The notes below the pieces were generated by a model. The model saw only the letters and a list, made by a program, of their open reading frames with translations. It had not been told where the DNA came from and did not search any database. A stretch of 64,000 bases of DNA from Buchananella sp. 14KM1171 (GTDB lineage: Bacteria; Actinomycetota; Actinomycetes; Actinomycetales; Actinomycetaceae): contig NZ_CP159981.1 of the NCBI RefSeq assembly GCF_041380365.1, positions 1,302,001-1,366,000 on the forward strand, given 5' to 3'. Of this stretch, positions 43,131-50,034 are shown piece after piece (positions within the stretch are counted from its first letter, which is position 1; each line of letters begins with the position of its first letter). The translations under genes were made by a program, and so were the position numbers.

Positions 43131-43160
43131 TACATCGACATATTGCAATGTAGTTATATG
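43131..43160 (+). promoter_or_regulatory. Candidate ArsR operator/promoter of the His-rich peptide
   Basis: This AT-rich segment contains TACAT (43131-43135) and ATGTA (43148-43152) as inverted ends around ATTGCAAT. A TATATG hexamer follows at 43155-43160. The AT content stands out in this genome. SmtB/CzrA-type regulators bind similar imperfect AT-rich dyads. Confidence 0.5.
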
Positions 43161-43199
43161 TGTGGCATGCTGAGCGCACTCGACCGAAAGGAAGTCACC

Positions 43200-43352
43200 A
43201 TGTGCGACCACGCATCCGCTGAGCACACCACCGAAGAGCACACCCACGGCGAGGCCTGTGGTCACGAGGCCGTGGCCCACGGCGACCACGTGGACTACCT
43301 GCACGACGGTCACAAGCACGCTCTGCACGGCGACCACTACGACGAGCACTGA
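43200..43352 (+). CDS. Histidine-rich metal-binding peptide (50 aa)
   Basis: A 50-residue peptide with 13 His, 2 Cys and many Asp/Glu (MCDHASAEHTTEEHTHG... ending HGDHYDEH). The ATG at 43200 has AAAGGAAG in front of it. No signal peptide or membrane segment is seen, so it would act in the cytosol as a zinc or nickel buffer or chaperone. The upstream zinc-type ArsR gene and the AT-rich operator-like region suggest metal-induced expression. A perfect terminator follows 13 bp after the stop. No such peptide with a firmly known role is recognised; related His-rich short proteins are annotated as hypothetical. Confidence 0.85.
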   Translation: MCDHASAEHTTEEHTHGEACGHEAVAHGDHVDYLHDGHKHALHGDHYDEH

Positions 43353-43365
43353 TCGCGTAGACACT

Positions 43366-43396
43366 CAAAGCGGGAGGCTAGACGCCTCCCGCTTTG
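43366..43396 (+). terminator. Terminator of the His-rich peptide gene
   Basis: CAAAGCGGGAGGC pairs perfectly with GCCTCCCGCTTTG around TAGAC. GCTTTG follows. The stop codon is 13 bp upstream. Confidence 0.8.
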
Positions 43397-43458
43397 GCTT
43401 TGCGGGGCCCGGGGTGGTCTGGGGCGGGCTGGTTCGGCATGCCCGGGCGCGGGGGTGT

Positions 43459-43548
43459 GCGCAAATGCTGCATCGGGGTACATGCGACCGCTTGGTGCCG
43501 TGGCACCGGTCGGTCGCATGTACCCCGGCCGTACGCTTGTACGCTCGG
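43459..43548 (+). repeat. Dispersed palindromic repeat, copy D
   Basis: The most symmetrical copy: GGGGTACATGCGACCG (43475-43490) is a perfect 16-bp inverted repeat of CGGTCGCATGTACCCC (43511-43526), and GGTGCC/GGCACC pair inside. The right arm has GTAC-GCTT-GTAC where copies A and B have GCAC-GCTT-GTGC, a compensatory change. Confidence 0.85.
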
Positions 43549-43665
43549 TGCCACCAGGGCGCCACCGCCGGGGCCCGGTCCACGTTGCTCCGGCGCCTGC
43601 CCCGCGCCGGGTTTGCGCCACCCCGGCCGTTTCGGTGTAGTCCCTGGCCCCTCCGGGGGAAAAGC

Positions 43666-43703
43666 GAAGTCCCGGGGCATCGTTTCCGATGCCCCGGGAC
43701 TTC
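43666..43703 (-). terminator. Terminator of tRNA-Pro
   Basis: A perfect 17-bp stem (GAAGTCCCGGGGCATCG with its complement) with a 4-base loop lies directly downstream of the tRNA. GCTTTTCCCC follows on the minus strand. Confidence 0.85.
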
Positions 43704-43704
43704 A

Positions 43705-43783
<79 letters not shown>

Positions 43784-43956
43784 GTGGAACTCGCTAAGCA
43801 TACCTGGAACCTAGGCAATCCGCGAAATCCGCGCGGGCGAGAGCTTCGCCACGCTTCTCCCACCGGCCGCCGACCGCCGGTGAAATGGGTGGGCGCCCTC
43901 GGGCCTGCGGCCGGGAAGGCAGTCGCCACCGCGCGCGGTCGTCCCGCGCGGGCGCG

Positions 43957-44982
43957 TCAGGTGAGCGTCAGCAGGGTGGCGCCGGGGGCGCAGGCGAAGC
44001 GCACCGGCGTGTGGGGCGCGGTTCCGATTCCGGCGTCCACGTGCAGCCACGCGCCCGGCCGCCTGGTGGAACGATCCCCCGTGCCCGTGCCCGTGCCCGT
44101 GCCCGTGCCCGTGCCCGTGCCCGTGCCCGTGCCGCCCTCGTCGGCACCCATCGCGCCGTCGCTGGGAGCGGCGGGCGCCTGCCACCAGGACAGGCCGGAG
44201 GCGGCCGCGCGCGGCAGGTCGCAGTTGGTCACCAAGGCGCCGTAGCCCGGCACGCACAGCTGCCCCCCATGCGTGTGCCCGGACAGCACCAACTCAGCCC
44301 CCGCGTCAACCAGGGCCTCCAGGGCGCGCGAATAGGGGGCGTGCACCACTCCAAGGCGCAAGGCGGCAGCGTCGTCCACGAAAGTGCCAGTGGGGGCGGG
44401 CGGCAGGCAATCCAGGCCGATGTGGGGGTCATCCAGGCCCACCACGGACACCTCCAGGCCACCGGCGCGCACGGCGCCGCGGCCGTTATTGGCGTCAAAC
44501 CAGCCGGCCCGTACGAACGCCTCGCGCAGAGCCTGGGTGGGCAAGAGCGGGCGGTCGGCCTCGATCTGCCCCTCGAGCTCCTGCCAGCCCAGCGCCTTGC
44601 GCACGTACTGCCACGGGGACTTAGGCACGGGGGCGTAGTAGTCGTTCGAGCCGAAGACGAACAGGCCGGGCAGGCCCAGCAGCGGCTCGTAGGCCTCCAA
44701 GAGCGCGGGCAGCGCGGCGGGGCTGGAGAGGTTGTCGCCGGTGGAGACCACCAGGTCCGGCGCCAACCCGGCCAGGGAACGCACGAACTCCACCCGGCGG
44801 CGGTCGCCGGGCAGCAGGTGAACGTCGGTCACGTGCAGCAGCCGCAGGCCGCGCGCCTCCGCGCGGGGAGCGGGCACGGTCAGCTCGCGCACCCGGTACC
44901 GCCTGGCCTCCCAGAAGGAGTAGGCGAGCGCCCCGCCACCAAGCAGGGCGGCGCCGGCCAGGGCGCCGCGCCAGGCGGCCAC
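43957..44982 (-). CDS. Membrane-anchored metallophosphoesterase (Rv3683-like)
   Basis: A calcineurin-type phosphoesterase of 341 residues with an N-terminal membrane anchor (about 5-22). Metal-site motifs are visible in order: HVTDVHL, STGDNLS, FGSNDYY (the usual GNHD replaced by GSND), and SGHTHGGQL. The start is GTG and shares one base with the stop of the PBP gene (TAGTG), as in the conserved ponA2-phosphoesterase pair of actinobacteria (Rv3682-Rv3683). A (GlyThr)n run near residue 285-300 comes from a hexanucleotide repeat and must be a flexible insert. Substrate unknown; a cell-envelope nucleotide or lipid phosphate is possible. Confidence 0.92.
   Translation of the reverse strand: MAAWRGALAGAALLGGGALAYSFWEARRYRVRELTVPAPRAEARGLRLLHVTDVHLLPGDRRRVEFVRSLAGLAPDLVVSTGDNLSSPAALPALLEAYEPLLGLPGLFVFGSNDYYAPVPKSPWQYVRKALGWQELEGQIEADRPLLPTQALREAFVRAGWFDANNGRGAVRAGGLEVSVVGLDDPHIGLDCLPPAPTGTFVDDAAALRLGVVHAPYSRALEALVDAGAELVLSGHTHGGQLCVPGYGALVTNCDLPRAAASGLSWWQAPAAPSDGAMGADEGGTGTGTGTGTGTGTGTGTGDRSTRRPGAWLHVDAGIGTAPHTPVRFACAPGATLLTLT
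44081..44133 (-). repeat. GTGCCC hexanucleotide microsatellite in the phosphoesterase gene
   Basis: Eight full GTGCCC units plus a partial ninth. Because the unit is two codons, slippage would change the number of Gly-Thr pairs without changing the frame. Confidence 0.92.
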
Positions 44983-47225
44983 TAGCTCTCGTCCTCGCGC
45001 TCGTCGGCCTCACCGTCGCTGGGGGAGGAGGGCGCCGGGGCGGGGCGGACGCCGGACTCGGTGCCGGTGGGAGCCACCGCGCCCTGGGAGCCGCGCGGAC
45101 TCGGCGAGGGAGACGGGGAGGGGGTGGGCCTGGGCGGCTCACCCAGGTAGCCGAAGGTGAACTCGTCGTAGGGCTTGTTGGCCAGGGCGTCGGCCATGAA
45201 ATCGCGCCACGCGGGGGCAGCCACGGTCGAACCGTACAGGTAGCTGTAGTAGGTGCCGTTGATGGTCACGTCCCAGCCGGGCACCTGCGCCTCGGAGTGC
45301 CCCACCCAGGTGGAGGCGGCGATCCCCGGGGAGTAGCCCACGAACCAGGTGTCCACGTTGTTGTCGGTGGTGCCGGTCTTGCCGGCCGTCTGGCGGCCCG
45401 AGATGTTGACCACGCCCGCGTAGGACGGGGAGTTGACGGACTTGAAGAGCGCGGTGGTGACCTGGTCGGCCACCTTGGCCTCTAGCACCTGGTGGCAGTT
45501 GGCGCCGGGCGCCTCCAGCTCCTTACCGTCGCGGTCCACGATCTTCAAAATCGCGACCGGAGAGCAGTAGGTGCCGTGCGCGGCGAAGGTGGCGTAGGCG
45601 TTGGCCATGGACAGCGGCGTCTGCACGGTGGCGCCGATGATCTCGGAGGGGTTGGAGTCGATCTGGCCGCCGGACGGGGAGTGCAGGCCCACGTCGTTGG
45701 CCAGCTTCAGCACGTTGCACAGGTCCATCTGGCTGGCCATGTCCACAAACGAGTTGTTGATCGAGTCGGCCAGGGAGGCCATCACGGTGCCGTTGGTGCG
45801 CTTGCCCTCCACCTCGCTCACCGTCCAGGAGCCGAAGTAGATGCCCTCGCCGCAGTGGCCGGCGAAATCGGAGTCGGTGTAGGTGGTGGAGCGGCGCCCC
45901 ACCTGGGTCCAGACGCTCTTGCCCTGGCGCAGCCACTCCGCCAGGGTGAACACCTTCATGGTGGAGCCGGGCTGGAAGCCCTGCCCGCCGCCGTGGGCCT
46001 TGTCCACGTTGTAGGAGACCTCGGTGACGTACATGTTGCCGTCCTCGTTGCCAAAGCGCGTGTTCTGCGCCAGCGCGAGGATCTTGCCGGTGCCGGGCTC
46101 GATGGCGGAGATGGCGATCTTGTGGCCCGAGCCGTCGCCCTGCGGGATGGTGGCGTTCACGGTCCGCACGGCGGCGTCGTGGGTGGGGCGGTCCAGGGTG
46201 GTGGTGATGGTCAGGCCGCCGCGCTTGAGCAGGGCGTCGCGTTCGGCCTGGGTGGCGCCGTAGGCGGGGTTGGACAGGATCTCCGCCTCCACGTACTGGC
46301 AGAAGTAGGCGGCGCTGCCGGCGGAGGAGCAGCCGGAGGACAGCGGCGTGATGTTGAGGTAGGAGTCCACCGGCATGGCCTGGACCTCGTCGTACTGCTC
46401 CTGGCTGATCACGTCGTCCCGCAGCAGGGCGTCCAGCACGGCGGTGCGGCGGGTGGCCGCTCCCTCCGGGTTGATGGTGGGGTCCCAGTTGTTCGGGGAC
46501 TGCGGGATGCCGGCCAGCAGCGATGCCTCGGCGAGGTTGAGGTCCTTGGCGGACTTGGAGAAGTAGTACTGGGAGGCGGCCTCGATGCCGTAGACGGAGC
46601 GGCCGAACTGGGCGATGTTGAGGTAGCCCTGCAGGATCTCGTCCTTGGACATGCGGCGCTCCAGCGCCAGGGCCAGCTTGGCTTCGCGGATCTTGCGGGC
46701 CAGGGTTTGGCCGGTGGCGGCGGCCTGGGCCACGGGGTCGTTGGCGGCGATGCCGGCCTCCACCATGTAGTTCTTCACGAACTGCTGGGTGAGGGTGGAG
46801 GCGCCCTGCGTCTCCCCGCCGGCGCTGTTGGAGATGAGCGCGCGCACCAGGCCCTGCGGGTCGATGCCGGAGTGGGAGTAGAAGCGGCGGTCCTCTAGGG
46901 AGACGATCGCCTTTTGCATGATGACGGAGATTTCCGCCAGGGGGACCACGCGCCGGTTTTGGTAGAAGAACTTGGCCAGTACAAAGCCGTCTGCGGCCAG
47001 GAGGGTGGAGGGCTCTGACAGCGGCGGCATGGCCAGGTCCTCGGGGAGCTCCTCGAACATGTCGGTGCCCGCGTGGGTGATGGCGCCGATCGCCCCGGTG
47101 GCGGGGACCATCATGGCGCCGAGCACTAGGCCACCACTCACGCTCGCCACGGCGAAGGCCAACAGCGCAACTAAGGCGGTGAGCGGCTTGATGCGTCGGC
47201 GTGAATGCGGCTTGGCGTTAGGCAT
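44982..47225 (-). CDS. Bifunctional class A penicillin-binding protein (PonA2-like)
   Basis: Polymerises and crosslinks peptidoglycan. The 747-residue protein starts with a cytoplasmic basic segment and membrane helix (about 15-40), then a GT51 glycosyltransferase domain with Glu111 in EDRRFYSHSG and TLTQQFVKNY. The transpeptidase domain has Ser421-x-x-Lys (GSTMKVF), SINNSFVD (SxN) and KTGT in TAGKTGTTDNNVDTWFVGYSPG. The C-terminal tail is Pro/Ser- and Asp/Glu-rich. No PASTA domain is seen. It is divergent from whiB and overlaps the phosphoesterase gene by one base, the same order as ponA2 in mycobacteria. Confidence 0.95.
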   Translation of the reverse strand: MPNAKPHSRRRIKPLTALVALLAFAVASVSGGLVLGAMMVPATGAIGAITHAGTDMFEELPEDLAMPPLSEPSTLLAADGFVLAKFFYQNRRVVPLAEISVIMQKAIVSLEDRRFYSHSGIDPQGLVRALISNSAGGETQGASTLTQQFVKNYMVEAGIAANDPVAQAAATGQTLARKIREAKLALALERRMSKDEILQGYLNIAQFGRSVYGIEAASQYYFSKSAKDLNLAEASLLAGIPQSPNNWDPTINPEGAATRRTAVLDALLRDDVISQEQYDEVQAMPVDSYLNITPLSSGCSSAGSAAYFCQYVEAEILSNPAYGATQAERDALLKRGGLTITTTLDRPTHDAAVRTVNATIPQGDGSGHKIAISAIEPGTGKILALAQNTRFGNEDGNMYVTEVSYNVDKAHGGGQGFQPGSTMKVFTLAEWLRQGKSVWTQVGRRSTTYTDSDFAGHCGEGIYFGSWTVSEVEGKRTNGTVMASLADSINNSFVDMASQMDLCNVLKLANDVGLHSPSGGQIDSNPSEIIGATVQTPLSMANAYATFAAHGTYCSPVAILKIVDRDGKELEAPGANCHQVLEAKVADQVTTALFKSVNSPSYAGVVNISGRQTAGKTGTTDNNVDTWFVGYSPGIAASTWVGHSEAQVPGWDVTINGTYYSYLYGSTVAAPAWRDFMADALANKPYDEFTFGYLGEPPRPTPSPSPSPSPRGSQGAVAPTGTESGVRPAPAPSSPSDGEADEREDES

Positions 47226-47397
47226 GGTCCAAGGGTAAGGGTCAGACCTGTTTTGGGGCAGGAAGCCGCCGGTGAGATAGCTGGATTCTGCGCGTTTCTC
47301 CAGGTTTTGCCATTGAAGTAATCAAATTTGGTGTTCTACGTCACTTCTATTAATCTGTGTGGTGTTGCACCAGTCACATGGAGATAGGGGTGAGGAC

Positions 47398-47733
47398 GTG
47401 TCAACGCAAGCGGATCAGTCTTGGACGGTGGCTGCGGCCTGTAGCGGGCTCGAGCCGGACGCACTGTTCGTGGCGGGTCGGGAGCAGCGGCGGATGCGCG
47501 ATGTGTGCGCCGACTGTCCCGTGCGGGTCCAATGCTTGGCCGATGCCTTGCAGTCCGGCTCCATGTTCGGCGTGTGGGGCGGCCTGACCGAGCGCGAGCG
47601 GCGCGCTCTGATGCGGGCCCGCCCGGACGTGACCGACTGGGAGACCTGGATTCTGGAGGCGGACGACTTCGTGGCTGAGCAGTTGCGTGCCCGCCACCGC
47701 CCCCGGGTGTTGTCCTTCAAGCAGACGGCGTAA
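47398..47733 (+). CDS. WhiB-family iron-sulfur regulator
   Basis: A 111-residue actinobacterial redox-responsive transcription factor that binds a [4Fe-4S] cluster through Cys15, Cys37, Cys40 and Cys46 (CxxC in VCADCPVRVQC). The GVWGGLTERERR turn (about 57-68) follows, with a basic C-terminus. GTG 47398 is chosen: GATAGGGGTGAGGAC precedes it and it places the first Cys at the usual distance; the longer ATG form adds 13 unconserved residues. Its position, divergent from a ponA2-like gene, matches whiB4 (Rv3681c). A TGGTG-TTG-CACCA dyad at 47360-47372 lies in its promoter region. Confidence 0.93.
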   Translation: MSTQADQSWTVAAACSGLEPDALFVAGREQRRMRDVCADCPVRVQCLADALQSGSMFGVWGGLTERERRALMRARPDVTDWETWILEADDFVAEQLRARHRPRVLSFKQTA

Positions 47734-47778
47734 CCGATCCCCTAGCCTGCCCGGCGCGCCCGCCCGTAGGCTTGAACC

Positions 47779-47943
47779 ATGACTCGTTGGGAATACGCAA
47801 CCGCGCCTCTGCTCATCCACGCCACCAAGGCGATCCTGGACCAGTGGGGGGAGGACGGCTGGGAGCTGGTTAACGTGCTGCCCGGCCCGAACGGCCCCGA
47901 GACCCTGGTGGCCTACTTCAAGCGCCCGAAGGGCGACGCATGA
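47779..47943 (+). CDS. Small DUF4177-type protein
   Basis: A 54-residue protein, MTRWEYATAPLLIHATKAILDQWG..., with the pattern of the DUF4177 family (WEY...LNxWGEDGWELV...YFKRP). Its function is unknown. Its stop overlaps the ridA start (GCATGA), so translation is coupled. A small protein of this type sits next to ridA-like genes in many actinobacteria, including Rv3678A in M. tuberculosis. Confidence 0.88.
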   Translation: MTRWEYATAPLLIHATKAILDQWGEDGWELVNVLPGPNGPETLVAYFKRPKGDA

Positions 47944-48398
47944 GCACCCTGGCTCAGCGCCTCGCCGAGCTGGAGCTGCCCGCCGTGGCCACGCCCGTGG
48001 CCGCCTACGTGCCGGCCGTCCAGTGCGGGAACCTGATCTACACCTCCGGACAGTTGCCGGTGGACGACGGCGCCCTCCCGGCCACCGGACTGGTCGGCGA
48101 GAGCGAGGGAAGCGTTAGCCCCGCCGACGCCTACACCTACGCCCGGCAGTGCGCGCGCAACGCGCTCGCGGCCGCTGCGGCGGTGGCTGGCGGCGCGCAG
48201 AACCTGGGCCGGGTGGTGAAGGTGACGGGCTTCGTGGCCTCAGAGGTCTCCTTCACCGGCCAGGCTGGCGTCATCAACGGTGCCTCGGAGTACCTGGGCG
48301 AGGTGTTCGGCTCCGCGCACGCGCGCAGCGCCGTGGGGGTGGCCGTGCTGCCCCTGAACTCCCCGGTGGAGGTCGAGGTCATCTTCGAGCTCGCCTGA
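47940..48398 (+). CDS. RidA-family enamine/imine deaminase
   Basis: A 152-residue YjgF/YER057c/UK114-type protein. Family members hydrolyse reactive 2-aminoacrylate and related enamines made by PLP enzymes. Seen here: NLIYTSGQLPVDDG, ARQCARNALAAAAAVAGGAQNLGRVVKVTGFVAS and the C-terminal RSAVGVAVLPLNSPVEVEVIFELA. The catalytic Arg of archetypal RidA is present as HARSAVGVAVLPLN, in the position of RxxVxVxxLP. It overlaps the DUF4177 gene by 4 bp and ends before a bidirectional terminator. Confidence 0.92.
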   Translation: MSTLAQRLAELELPAVATPVAAYVPAVQCGNLIYTSGQLPVDDGALPATGLVGESEGSVSPADAYTYARQCARNALAAAAAVAGGAQNLGRVVKVTGFVASEVSFTGQAGVINGASEYLGEVFGSAHARSAVGVAVLPLNSPVEVEVIFELA

Positions 48399-48505
48399 GC
48401 GGCGCGCAGGCTGAGGGCGCCCCGGCGGGGCAGGGCCCCGCGATCGCGTCTGCGGTCGAGCCGCGGCCCGGCGGCGCACCGCGCCGCCGGGAGCAGAACA
48501 AAGGT

Positions 48506-48534
48506 GGGGGCCGGATCCGCTGGATCCGGCCCCC
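48506..48534. terminator. Bidirectional terminator between ridA and crp
   Basis: GGGGGCCGGATCC (48506-48518) pairs perfectly with GGATCCGGCCCCC (48522-48534) around GCT. The minus-strand side is followed by ACCTTTGTT. Confidence 0.75.
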
Positions 48535-48554
48535 AACCTGCTCGCTGGGTAACG

Positions 48555-49232
48555 TCAGCGGGCGCGGCGCACCAGCCGCTCGATGTCCAGCAGGGTCACG
48601 GCGCGACCCTCCAGGCGAATCCAGCCACGGGAGACGAACTCGGCCAGGGACTTGTTGACGGTCTCACGGGAGGCCCCCACCAGCTGGGCCAGCTCCTCCT
48701 GGGTGAGGTCGTGCGGCACGTGCATGCCGTCCTCGGTGGGGGAGCCGAACTGGTCGGCCAGGTCCAGCAGCGCCTTGGCGACGCGACCGGGCACGTCAGA
48801 GAACACCAGGTCGGCCAGCTGAACGTTGGTCTTGCGCAGGCGCTGAGCCAGCGCGCGCAGCATCAGCTTGGCCAGCGCGGGGCGCTCGTCGATGAATGCC
48901 ATGAGGGCGGTGTGCTCCAGCACCAGCAGGTGGGTGGGAGCAACGGCGGAAGCGGTGGTGGAACGCGGCCCCGGGTCAAACAGGGTCAGCTCGCCCACGA
49001 TCTCTCCGGGCCCGAGGACAGCGATGAGCTTCTCGCGCCCGTCCAGGGAGGTGTGGCCCAGCTTGATCTTGCCGTCCTGGAGGATGTAGAGCCGGTCGCC
49101 CGGGTCACCCTCGTGGAATAGGTTCTCGCCGCGACGCAGCGAGGTCTCGTGCATCATGGCGCGCAGTGCCTGCAGGTCATCTTCCGGCAGGTCGGCGAAC
49201 AAGGGAACGTTTGCCAGCGCAGAGACGTCCAT
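48555..49232 (-). CDS. crp: Crp/GlxR-type cAMP-responsive global regulator
   Basis: A 225-residue Crp/Fnr-family protein. The N-terminal cyclic-nucleotide domain contains the phosphate-binding cassette GEIVGELTLFDPGPRSTTA (about 86-104), almost as in M. tuberculosis Crp and corynebacterial GlxR. A long dimer helix and a winged helix-turn-helix with LTQEELAQLVGASRETVNKSLAEF follow. No Fnr-type cysteines are present. It is divergent from nth, as Rv3676/Rv3674c neighbours are in mycobacteria. It probably controls carbon and respiratory genes genome-wide. Confidence 0.94.
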   Translation of the reverse strand: MDVSALANVPLFADLPEDDLQALRAMMHETSLRRGENLFHEGDPGDRLYILQDGKIKLGHTSLDGREKLIAVLGPGEIVGELTLFDPGPRSTTASAVAPTHLLVLEHTALMAFIDERPALAKLMLRALAQRLRKTNVQLADLVFSDVPGRVAKALLDLADQFGSPTEDGMHVPHDLTQEELAQLVGASRETVNKSLAEFVSRGWIRLEGRAVTLLDIERLVRRAR

Positions 49233-49353
49233 GGATCCCCTCTTCTAAATAGTCGTGGTTTGCTACGTCACATCTTGCCACTTGATTGCGGCCCACGGCA
49301 CATTTGGCGCGCTCTAGCTATTCTGATTGGTCTCAAATACGAAAGGGGATGCC

Positions 49354-50034
49354 TTGGAAACTCCCGCGCGCAGACTGCGGCCGGGCAGCAAGGCCTACGT
49401 GGCCGAGCTCCTAGATGTGCTCGCCGCCACTCACCCCGACGCGCACTGCGAGCTGGACTACCGCAACCCCTTTGAGCTGCTGGTGGCCACGGTGTTGTCC
49501 GCTCAGTGCACCGACGCGCGGGTAAACCAGGCCACCCCGGCACTGTTCGCGGCGTACCCGAGGGCAGCAGACCTGGCCGTTGCCCCGCTGCCGGCGGTGG
49601 AGGAGATCGTCCGCCCGCTGGGCTTCTTTCGCCGCAAGGCCGAGCACATCGTGCGCCTGTCCGCGGACCTGGAGGAGAGGTTTGGCGGCCAGGTGCCGGC
49701 CAGCCTGGAGCAGCTGACCACGCTGCCCGGCGTGGGCCGCAAGACGGCGAACGTGGTGCTCGGCAACTGCTTTGGCGTCCCGGGGATCACGGTGGACACC
49801 CACGTCGGTCGCCTGTCGCGCAGGCTGGGGCTGACCCGCCACACCGACCCGGAGAAGGTGGAGGCGGACTTGATGCGCCTGCTGCCGCGCGAGGAGTGGA
49901 CCATGACCTGCCACCGCCTCATTTTTCACGGCAGGCGCATATGCTCCGCCCGGGCCCCGAAGTGCGGCCAGTGTCCCCTTTACGGCTTGTGCCCGCGACG
50001 GGACGTGGACAAGAAGGCCACCGCGCACAGGTAG
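49354..50034 (+). CDS. nth: Endonuclease III
   Basis: A DNA glycosylase/AP lyase that removes oxidised pyrimidines. The helix-hairpin-helix LPGVGRKTANVVLG contains the catalytic Lys; the catalytic Asp is in VDTHVGRLSRRLGL. The four cluster cysteines are spaced C-x6-C-x2-C-x5-C at the C-terminus (CSARAPKCGQCPLYGLC). A TTG at 49354 with GAAAGGGG upstream is the likely start (226 residues); a further TTG at 49327 has no such site. The 3' end overlaps the convergent GT87 gene by 55 bp. Confidence 0.95.
   Translation: METPARRLRPGSKAYVAELLDVLAATHPDAHCELDYRNPFELLVATVLSAQCTDARVNQATPALFAAYPRAADLAVAPLPAVEEIVRPLGFFRRKAEHIVRLSADLEERFGGQVPASLEQLTTLPGVGRKTANVVLGNCFGVPGITVDTHVGRLSRRLGLTRHTDPEKVEADLMRLLPREEWTMTCHRLIFHGRRICSARAPKCGQCPLYGLCPRRDVDKKATAHR

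Noticed and set aside
49233-49353. A Crp-type binding site for autoregulation between crp and nth
   Set aside because: Only one half (TCACA) is good; the partner half does not match TGTGA at the right distance.
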